Assembly (NCBI GenBank): GCA_947467395.1
Contig: CANIIC010000002.1
Location: forward strand, 1 to 62,071
Direction of reading: 5' to 3'
DNA: 62,071 nucleotides
Origin: Bryobacterales bacterium
GTDB lineage: Bacteria > Acidobacteriota > Terriglobia > Bryobacterales > Bryobacteraceae
How positions within the stretch are numbered: the stretch's first letter is position 1; the number at the start of each line of letters is the position of its first letter. The position numbers were made by a program, and so were the translations under genes. The notes under the pieces were generated by a model. That model had not been told where the DNA came from. It did not search any database and saw only the letters and a program-made list of their open reading frames with translations. This document shows, piece by piece, positions 56,132 through 62,071 of the stretch.

Positions 56132-57151
56132 CTATTGCGGGGGGAAGTACGTCGTGCGCGCCCGAACCTTCACGTTCGGCAGGTTCACCCGCACGTCGAT
56201 GCGATGGACCTTGCTCTCGTCGCCCGGTGTGCTCGGTTGATAACGCAGGATGTACTGGGTCGTGATTTCACCGGCGATCGCCGTGATCGATTTAAACAGC
56301 GAACTCAGAATCCTCGCCTGGAAGCCGCCCGTGCCATTCGCAAACTCGCGATTGTCGTTGGCCGGACGCGACAGGAAGCCCTGCGTGTTGTCGTAGGTGT
56401 CTTCGAGCGGGGTTTCCACGCGACCGCCCGTTTCTTCGGCCAACCGGATCAGATTCTTTTTGTAGGCTGAAGTTAAACCGTAAGCATCGGTCGAAATTGC
56501 GTACACCGTGAGCTGACTTTTCTGCGCCATCTCGATCACTTCGTCGAGGGTGTGCTTGCTCGCGTTGTCGTGCCCATCGCCCACCACCACAATCACGCGA
56601 CGCGGTTCCAGCGGCTCGCCCTTGACCAGCTTGCGGCTGGTGCAGGCCATCCACACGGCGTCATACAGAGCCGCTCCGCCGGCCGGCGTGATCTTGTTCA
56701 GCTTCTCCACGATCTTGCTCGAATCGGAAGTCGTGTTCACCAGCACTTCGGCTTCTGTGCCGTAGCCCACCAGGTAGCCTTGAAACTTCGGATCGCCCGG
56801 CATCAGAGCCAGCACCATCTCCGTCATCGTTTCCTGGTAGTTCTTCCAACGGATCTTCATCCCGTTGCTCAGGTCGATCAAGAACCCGGTCACCACCGGC
56901 TGATTGTGCTCAGCAGTAAAGAACCGGACCGTCTGCCGGATGTTTTGATCGTAGACTTCGAAGTCGCCCTTCTTGAGGTTGCTGACGAAGCGGTCGTTTT
57001 CATCGGTCACGGTGACCGGCACGATCACTTCGGTCACTCCAGCGGTGAACGTCGGCCGCTCGATTTCCGCATCCTGGGCCCACAGGGCCACGGACACACT
57101 TCCGGCAATGAGCACAGCCAGCAGCGGACTCCAGCGCAGCAATCGAGACAT
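56132..57151 (-). CDS. VWFA-related secreted protein
   Basis: A 339-residue protein with a signal peptide (LLRWSPLLAVLIAGSVSVALWAQ). The middle is a von Willebrand A domain (about 85-270) of the VWFA-related type common in Acidobacteriota: FLIDLSNGMKI gives a partial MIDAS with the last Ser of DxSxS replaced by Gly, and VVVGDGHDNAS follows. An N-terminal beta domain (VTVTDENDRFVSNL) precedes it. It probably takes part in envelope protein contacts; a partner is unknown. Confidence 0.82.
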   Translation of the reverse strand: MSRLLRWSPLLAVLIAGSVSVALWAQDAEIERPTFTAGVTEVIVPVTVTDENDRFVSNLKKGDFEVYDQNIRQTVRFFTAEHNQPVVTGFLIDLSNGMKIRWKNYQETMTEMVLALMPGDPKFQGYLVGYGTEAEVLVNTTSDSSKIVEKLNKITPAGGAALYDAVWMACTSRKLVKGEPLEPRRVIVVVGDGHDNASKHTLDEVIEMAQKSQLTVYAISTDAYGLTSAYKKNLIRLAEETGGRVETPLEDTYDNTQGFLSRPANDNREFANGTGGFQARILSSLFKSITAIAGEITTQYILRYQPSTPGDESKVHRIDVRVNLPNVKVRARTTYFPPQ

Positions 57152-57171
57152 AGGGAGTAATCCTTGTGTCG

Positions 57172-57177
57172 ATTATA
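57172..57177 (-). promoter_or_regulatory. Consensus -10 for VWFA gene
   Basis: Perfect TATAAT on the minus strand, 20 bases before the ATG of the VWFA gene. AAGGA lies between them as a ribosome site. No clear -35 box. Confidence 0.55.
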
Positions 57178-57192
57178 CCCGACCCCGCAGGG

Positions 57193-57294
57193 CAAGGAGC
57201 CGGTCATGTAGCGGATTCAGAGGGATTTTGCTGGGTGGGGCAGGAACGGAGGGTTCAAAAGCAGGGATTGGCGGGGTGGTGACCGGGCTCCTTG
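57193..57294. repeat. Inverted repeat spanning intergenic gap
   Basis: CAAGGAGCCGGTCA (57193-57206) and TGACCGGGCTCCTTG (57280-57294) are complementary over 14 bases with one extra G. They enclose about 73 bases of G-rich non-coding DNA, and the whole lies in the 284-base gap between the VWFA and TolC genes. It could be a structured RNA, a decayed mobile fragment or chance. No supported gene is seen in the gap. Confidence 0.5.
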
Positions 57295-57360
57295 GGACTG
57301 AGTGCCATACACCCTCTCCCAAGCAATCTCCGGGCCGCGCGCTAAATGGTTCGAACAAAA

Positions 57361-57400
57361 GAAAAACACCCGCTGGAACGAATCCAGCGGGTGCAATTTT
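57361..57400 (-). terminator. Intrinsic terminator after TolC-like gene
   Basis: A perfect 11-bp stem, CACCCGCTGGA with TCCAGCGGGTG and a five-base loop, with a T run (TTTTTC) on its minus-strand side. It lies 36 bases downstream of the TolC stop and closes the export operon. A shorter AATTTT-type tail on the other side may give weak bidirectional function. Confidence 0.85.
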
Positions 57401-57435
57401 GGGAACAGCTTCGGGAAAGAACTTCCGATTCGGGC

Positions 57436-59235
57436 CTAGCGAGCAGCCTGCGGCTGGTTCACCACGTCCTGGATCGGATCCGGACGGCGATTGACGTTGC
57501 CATCCCGTGCTTCGTCAAACACGATGTTGTACTTCTCCATCAAGTTGCCGGTCGCCACATCTAGAGCCAGCTTCGCATTCGCGTACGCCACCTGCGCAGT
57601 AACCAGGTTCTGACGAGTGGTCGCCAGCGTGTTCTGCTGCTGAATCACCACGAACAGGGTCGAAGCGCCCAACTGGAACTTGCGCTGTTCGGCGTCCACG
57701 ACCGCTTCCTGCGCCGCCAGAGCCTTTTCTGCCGCCGCGAACTGCGCGCGCGCCCGGGCAATGGTGATCTGCGCCGTCTGCACATCGGCGCGGATCTGGT
57801 TCATCTGCTGCTGCAACTGCAGTTCCTGCGTCCGCTGGTTCAACTGCGCCTGCGCCACGGCGGCCTGCGCCGAGCGATTGCGGAGGTTGATATTTAGAGT
57901 GAAGCCCAACTGGTAGTTCACCGTCTGCTGAAAGAACAACTGATTCAGCGTATTACCGAAGCCACCCACCCGATCCGCATTCACGTTGCGAGGTACGTTG
58001 ACACCCGCAACGATGTTCGGAGCAGGATTGAGAACACCGCCGGCAGCCGGGTTAGACACCTGGCCGGTGAGGTTCAACTGCGGCAGGAGACCGTTCTTGG
58101 TGGTCTTCAGGTTCAGTTCCGTATTTTCCAGGTTGATCCGCGTTTGTGCTAGCTCCGGACGATTCTTCAGGGCCGCATCGAGAAGATCCTGAACCGGTTG
58201 CACCGGCTCCACTGCGGGAACTTCCACGCGATTGGTCGGAATGATGCGCACGGCCGCGAGGCCCGCGCTCCCCAAGCCGTTCCGGCTGATCAAGTTCTTC
58301 AGCGTCACTTCCTGTGTCTGGACCGCCGCTTCCGCCGCGATCAGCGTCTGCTCACCGTTAGCCACCTGCACTTCGGTCTGCTTGATATCGATCGGCGCCA
58401 TCGTGCCGATTTCGACCTGTTTCTTATTCTGATCCAGCAAGCGCTGTGAAAGGTCCAGCGACTGGCGTGCTACGCCGACGTTCAGCGACGCGCTCACTAG
58501 GTTCCAGTAGGCCTGCACCACCTGATTCACCAGCGTGTTGATCTGCGTCCGGAAGCCGTAATCAGCCGCGCGCTGGTTGTTTTTCGCCACGTTGATGCTG
58601 ATCGTATTCAGGCCGACACCGAAACCGCGCAGCAACGGCTGCGTGATGTTCAAGCTCAGGTTGCCGTTCAGGTTGGGAATGAAGTTGGTGTTCGTATTGT
58701 TGGTGGTGGAACGCGAAGTATTGAAGCCAAACGTCGCGTTGGCACCCGTCTTGAAAGTCTGCGTCAGACCGAAGTTCCGCGTGAACGTATCCGTAATCGT
58801 GGTGGGCGCCGTACCGGCACCGACCTGGTTGGTAACAGGCGACTGTGTCTTGTTGTAGTTGAACTGATTGACGGTGAATGCGGGGTCAAACGCGCCATTG
58901 GCTCCCGCCAGTGAGCCCCGATACGCGTAGTCCGTGATATCAAACTGATACCGCTGGATCTGTAATCCGATGTTGTTTTCCAGCGCCAGAGCGATCGCGT
59001 CGTTCAACGACAGGTACATGTTGCCCGCCCGGATCAACTGATCGATGCGGCCCGAGTTGGACATGTCGATCGGCGCAACATAGTGCGTCTTATACTTGTC
59101 CGTAAGGTTGTTCACGAACCCGCCTTGGCCCGTCAACTGGACTCCGCGGTTGTTGTTGCGGCTCTGGCCGTATCCGGCCGGCGTCATGACCAGCAGGACA
59201 CCCAATAGCGCAGTCGTACTCTTCACAGAATTCAT
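57436..59235 (-). CDS. TolC-family outer-membrane efflux protein
   Basis: A 599-residue outer-membrane factor with a signal peptide. It contains two long helical repeats rich in Gln/Ala/Asn (VAQAQLNQRTQELQLQQQ and ARARAQFAAAEKALAAQEAV), typical of TolC coiled-coil barrels, with beta strands in VNYQLGFTLNINLRN. It is longer than E. coli TolC because of an Asn/Thr-rich N-terminal half. Downstream of MacA/MacB-like genes, it would complete a tripartite exporter. A GAGG sequence precedes the ATG. Confidence 0.9.
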   Translation of the reverse strand: MNSVKSTTALLGVLLVMTPAGYGQSRNNNRGVQLTGQGGFVNNLTDKYKTHYVAPIDMSNSGRIDQLIRAGNMYLSLNDAIALALENNIGLQIQRYQFDITDYAYRGSLAGANGAFDPAFTVNQFNYNKTQSPVTNQVGAGTAPTTITDTFTRNFGLTQTFKTGANATFGFNTSRSTTNNTNTNFIPNLNGNLSLNITQPLLRGFGVGLNTISINVAKNNQRAADYGFRTQINTLVNQVVQAYWNLVSASLNVGVARQSLDLSQRLLDQNKKQVEIGTMAPIDIKQTEVQVANGEQTLIAAEAAVQTQEVTLKNLISRNGLGSAGLAAVRIIPTNRVEVPAVEPVQPVQDLLDAALKNRPELAQTRINLENTELNLKTTKNGLLPQLNLTGQVSNPAAGGVLNPAPNIVAGVNVPRNVNADRVGGFGNTLNQLFFQQTVNYQLGFTLNINLRNRSAQAAVAQAQLNQRTQELQLQQQMNQIRADVQTAQITIARARAQFAAAEKALAAQEAVVDAEQRKFQLGASTLFVVIQQQNTLATTRQNLVTAQVAYANAKLALDVATGNLMEKYNIVFDEARDGNVNRRPDPIQDVVNQPQAAR

Positions 59236-59322
59236 GACGTCGTAGTTACCTCAATCCAATAACGTTGCCGGATGGCGTTTTGTTTCCAGAAAATTGCGCA
59301 GGCTCACGCATGAGCCCGACTG

Positions 59323-60555
59323 TTATTCGTAGCGTAATGCTTCAATCGGGTCCAGCAGCGCTGCCTTGCGCGCCGGGTAATACCCAAAGAAGATCCCAAC
59401 CAGCGCCGAGAAGACCACCGCCGCGACAATGGACGGAACGCTGACCAGCGTCGTCCAGCCCGCGAACGTCGAAATGGCGAGGCTCGACAGGACCCCCAGG
59501 ATAATGCCGATCACACCGCCCAACAGCGACAACGTGACCGCCTCCACCAGGAACTGGCCCAGGATGTCGGCCGTTTTCGCGCCCACTGCCTGACGCAACC
59601 CGATCTCTTTTGTGCGCTCGGTCACAGACACCAGCATGATGTTCATGATGCCGATACCGCCGACCACCAGCGAAACGGACGCGATCGCGGCCAGCAGGAA
59701 GCCGGTCGTGTTCGCCGAAGCTTCCGCCGCTGCGGCCACTTCTTCCAAACTGCGCGCCTGGAAATCGTCGTTGTCGTTCTGGTTCAAACGATGCCGCTGG
59801 CGCAACAAGCCAGCGATTTCCTGCAAGGCGACCTGCGTGCGGCCTTCGCGCGCCTGGACCATGATCTGGCCCACCGTGCCCGCGTTGTTCTGGCGGCCAC
59901 CGATGACCTTCTTTTTCGCGGTGGAAATCGGCATTACGATCAGGTCGTCTTGATCCTGTCCCTGCGACGACTGGCCCTTCGGGCTCAGCGTGCCGATCAC
60001 AGTGAAGGGGATCTTGCGGATGCGGATCGTCTGCCCAATCGGATCTTCTCCGTTGAACAGATTGTCGACCACCGTCTTTCCGAGCAGACAAACCTTGGCC
60101 GCGGATCGAACCTGATCCATCGTGAAAGTTTCACCGCTCTGAACCTTGATATCGCGAATTGCCAGGAAGTCCGGAAACACACCGTTGATCTGCGTCTGCC
60201 AATTCGCGTTCTGGTAAACAACCTGCTGGCGGCCGTTCTGCGTCGGAGACGCATACAGCACAGAGGCCAACTCTTCCTGAATCGCCACGGCGTCGTCTTC
60301 CGTCAGCGTCTGCTGGTTACCGTTGCCGGTTTTGACATTGCCCTGATTCTGGCTACCGCCCTGGATGATGATGACATTGCTGCCGATCGAAGCGATCTGC
60401 TGCTTAATGCGATCCGCGGCACCGCTGCCAATCGACACCATCGCGATGACCGCGCCCACCCCAATGATGATGCCCAGCATGGTCAGCATGGACCGAAGCT
60501 TGTTGACCCGCAACGCGCGAAACGCGATGCGCATGCTTTGGAAGACCTTGTTCAT
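59323..60555 (-). CDS. MacB-like ABC transporter permease
   Basis: A 410-residue permease with one N-terminal helix (KLRSMLTMLGIIIGVGAVIAM), a large periplasmic MacB_PCD domain (about residues 45-270) and three C-terminal helices of the FtsX type. MacB normally has the ATPase fused; here it is separate and upstream with a one-base overlap. Such permeases work mechanically with TolC to extrude substrates from the periplasm. It is 87 bases from the TolC gene. Confidence 0.92.
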   Translation of the reverse strand: MNKVFQSMRIAFRALRVNKLRSMLTMLGIIIGVGAVIAMVSIGSGAADRIKQQIASIGSNVIIIQGGSQNQGNVKTGNGNQQTLTEDDAVAIQEELASVLYASPTQNGRQQVVYQNANWQTQINGVFPDFLAIRDIKVQSGETFTMDQVRSAAKVCLLGKTVVDNLFNGEDPIGQTIRIRKIPFTVIGTLSPKGQSSQGQDQDDLIVMPISTAKKKVIGGRQNNAGTVGQIMVQAREGRTQVALQEIAGLLRQRHRLNQNDNDDFQARSLEEVAAAAEASANTTGFLLAAIASVSLVVGGIGIMNIMLVSVTERTKEIGLRQAVGAKTADILGQFLVEAVTLSLLGGVIGIILGVLSSLAISTFAGWTTLVSVPSIVAAVVFSALVGIFFGYYPARKAALLDPIEALRYE

Positions 60556-61349
60556 TACGCCACCGGCTCCTGTTCCTCAAACTGCGTTTCCTGCCAGTTT
60601 TCCAACTCGTGCGCCGCGTTGCGGCGCTGCGTCACCCGTTCGTCAGTCAGCACATGGCCGTCCTTGAACACAATGATGCGGTCCGCATAATGCGCGATAT
60701 CCGGCTCGTGCGTGACCACGACGATGCTCATGCCCTTTTCCTGATTAAGCTTTTGGAAAATCGCCATGATTTCAACGCTGGTCTTGGAATCGAGAGCACC
60801 GGTCGGTTCATCCGCCAGAATCAACTGCGGGTTACAGATCAGGGATCGCGCGATCGCGACACGCTGCTGCTGGCCGCCTGAAAGCTGGCTGGGATGATTG
60901 TCGATGCGATGCCCCAAGCCCACGGACTCCAGCGCCGCCATCGCCCGTTCCCGGAATTTCGATTTATCGTCCGTCGTGTAGAGCAGCGGCAGTTCCACGT
61001 TTTCCAAAGCCGAGGTGCGTGCCAGCAGGTTGAACTGCTGGAATACGAACCCGATCTTCTTATTCCGAATCTCCGCCAACTGATCCCGATTCAGGCCGCT
61101 GATATCCACCCCATCCAGGAAGTACTTCCCGGCGGTCGGCTTATCCAGACACCCGATGATGTTCATGAACGTCGACTTGCCCGAACCCGACGGACCCATG
61201 ATCGCGACAAAGCTGCCGCGATCGATCGTGTTCGAAACCCCACGCAAGGCGTGGACCTTCTGGTCCCCCATAACGTAGGTCTTCTGCAGATGTTCCGTCC
61301 GTATCAGGACCGAGTCCTGTTGCGCCATGTTGGAGCTCTCCATCGACAT
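60555..61349 (-). CDS. MacB/LolD-type ABC transporter ATP-binding protein
   Basis: A 264-residue ATPase. Walker [10 protein letters not shown], the signature [15 protein letters not shown], Walker [13 protein letters not shown] and the switch His in VVVTHEPD are complete. An X-loop-like [19 protein letters not shown] segment matches the MacB/LolD/FtsE class. The ATG at 61349 has AAGGGG about six bases upstream; later ATGs at 61343 and 61328 are possible. Eight bases follow the adaptor stop. Confidence 0.93.
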   Translation of the reverse strand: MSMESSNMAQQDSVLIRTEHLQKTYVMGDQKVHALRGVSNTIDRGSFVAIMGPSGSGKSTFMNIIGCLDKPTAGKYFLDGVDISGLNRDQLAEIRNKKIGFVFQQFNLLARTSALENVELPLLYTTDDKSKFRERAMAALESVGLGHRIDNHPSQLSGGQQQRVAIARSLICNPQLILADEPTGALDSKTSVEIMAIFQKLNQEKGMSIVVVTHEPDIAHYADRIIVFKDGHVLTDERVTQRRNAAHELENWQETQFEEQEPVA

Positions 61350-61357
61350 AGCGCCCC

Positions 61358-62071
61358 TTAGAATCCGCGGCCGCCGCCACCGGGGAAGCCACCACCGCCG
61401 CCCTGCTTGAACTGGTTGTTGTTGCCGCCCGGGAAGCCAGGAGCGTTGCCGCCCTTGGTCGATACCGGCAGACCTTCCACCGCAGTGATCAGCTCGTCGC
61501 CTTCCTTCAGGTTGTTGCCCAGCAACTGAACCCAGTTGCCGTCCGACAGACCCGTGCGGACGCGAACCGCTTCTACTTCGTTCTTGGCATTCAGGCGATA
61601 CACGGTCTGCTGTTGCTGTCCGCCACGGCCACCACGGCCGCCGCGTCCACCGCCACCACCGAATCCACCGGCGGGGAACCCACCGCCGCCTTGGAACGCC
61701 GTAACCGCGCCGCCCTTGGCGTTGTTTCCACCCTGAGCATTCACGTTTCCGCCGCGAGCGTTGCCGCCCTTGCCGTTGCCACCATCTTTGTTCCGAGCAC
61801 CGCCATTACCGCGTCCCTGGAACCCTCCACCGTTGCCGCCGCCCTTGGCCTGGAAGGCCGCGCGCAGCTTTTCGCGATCAATCTGGCCGTCCGGACCGCG
61901 GAACTGTTCCGGATCAATGCCGCCCGGGAATCCACCCTTGCCGCGACCCTGGAACTGTCCGTCGCCACCGTTGCCATCGCCACCACGACGTCCACGGCCG
62001 CCGCCCTGCGCGACCTCCGCCGGCGGCGCAGTCTGCTTCAGAGGCTCCGGACGGGCATCCGCCGGAGTCGC
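61358..62071 (-). CDS. MacA-like periplasmic adaptor, C-terminal part with Gly/Asn-rich segments
   Basis: A partial gene; it continues past the right edge of the window and 237 residues are visible. The segment TVYRLNAKNEVEAVRVRTG, then GDELITAVEGLPV, is the conserved C-terminal membrane-proximal domain of MacA/HlyD-type adaptors. Before and after it are long Gly/Asn/Arg/Gln-rich stretches with RGG repeats (GGRGGRGGRGG), plus a short DPEQFRG...IDREKLRAAF helix-like block. It should link the split MacB to the TolC-like channel. The low-complexity segments are unusual for adaptors. Confidence 0.82.
   Translation of the reverse strand, partial: ATPADARPEPLKQTAPPAEVAQGGGRGRRGGDGNGGDGQFQGRGKGGFPGGIDPEQFRGPDGQIDREKLRAAFQAKGGGNGGGFQGRGNGGARNKDGGNGKGGNARGGNVNAQGGNNAKGGAVTAFQGGGGFPAGGFGGGGGRGGRGGRGGQQQQTVYRLNAKNEVEAVRVRTGLSDGNWVQLLGNNLKEGDELITAVEGLPVSTKGGNAPGFPGGNNNQFKQGGGGGFPGGGGRGF

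Noticed and set aside
57152-57435. Small genes in the VWFA-TolC gap
   Set aside because: Short open frames exist on both strands, but none has a ribosome site, a signal or recognisable composition, and they overlap the inverted repeat and the terminator.
61620-61670. Possible tandem repeat or CRISPR-like array
   Set aside because: The repeated CCACC/CCGCC pattern is the coding consequence of Gly/Arg-Gly-Gly repeats in the adaptor; there are no spacers of fixed length.

Overview
The window is a high-GC, gene-dense stretch of a Gram-negative chromosome. Several features fit a member of the Acidobacteriota, probably near Bryobacteraceae/Solibacter. These are a VWFA-related secreted protein of the type common in that phylum, a MacA-like adaptor with Gly/Asn-rich low-complexity sequence, TolC and TonB proteins, a KdsC-like phosphatase (Kdo, hence LPS), and long operons of housekeeping biosynthesis genes. 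The assignment is inferred from gene content; no rRNA or marker tree is available here. I see no tRNA, rRNA, IS element, prophage or CRISPR array.

Region A (1-24200, plus strand except one small gene) is an exopolysaccharide/capsule locus. It opens with the Tyr-tailed end of a BY-kinase and continues as one tightly coupled operon to about 18453. That operon carries a carbamoyltransferase, a UDP-glucuronate 4-epimerase-like SDR, an SGNH hydrolase, a flippase, four glycosyltransferases, AsnB, a Wzy-like polymerase, a DegT aminotransferase, a thiamine-dependent E1 alpha/beta pair, the priming sugar transferase and a CapD/FlaA1 dehydratase. A second O-antigen ligase/polymerase-like protein follows, then a set of envelope genes: a FecR-like secreted protein, a small membrane protein, a TonB-family protein and an M48-like protein with an altered zinc motif. 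The parts suggest a carbamoylated, amidated and N-substituted polysaccharide.

Region B (24197-37807) holds two divergent amino-acid operons. On the minus strand the order is trpC-trpF-trpB-trpA-chorismate mutase-tyrA-fumarase. On the plus strand it is hisI-hisG-hisD-hisC-HAD phosphatase-hisB-hisH-hisF-hisA. Between them lies what looks like a complete histidine attenuator: an extended -10 promoter, an apparently leaderless 24-residue leader peptide with eight His codons, mutually exclusive 1:2 and 2:3 pairings, and an intrinsic terminator. This is the strongest finding in the window. The HAD phosphatase inside the his operon is a good candidate for the histidinol-phosphatase step. hisE and trpE/G/D are not in the window.

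Region C (37172-47153) has phosphoglycolate phosphatase, ftsH and tilS on the minus strand, then a divergent plus-strand operon of FGGY kinase, KdsC-like phosphatase, ACT/DUF5612-like protein and PLP decarboxylase, then a minus-strand hybrid histidine kinase with a degenerate Hpt-like tail.

Region D (47269-57151) is mixed metabolism: pyrD-ridA, a secreted aldose epimerase, an MFS transporter, a secreted MBL hydrolase, a DinB-like protein, a large membrane glycosyltransferase, a LexA/S24-type autoprotease with no DNA-binding domain, and the VWFA protein. Region E (57361-62071, minus strand) is a tripartite export system: MacA-like adaptor (cut by the window end), split MacB ATPase and permease, and a TolC-like channel, ending at a strong terminator.

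Several genes in regions B-D have extended -10 motifs only 5-8 nt before the start codon, which suggests that leaderless mRNAs are common in this genome.
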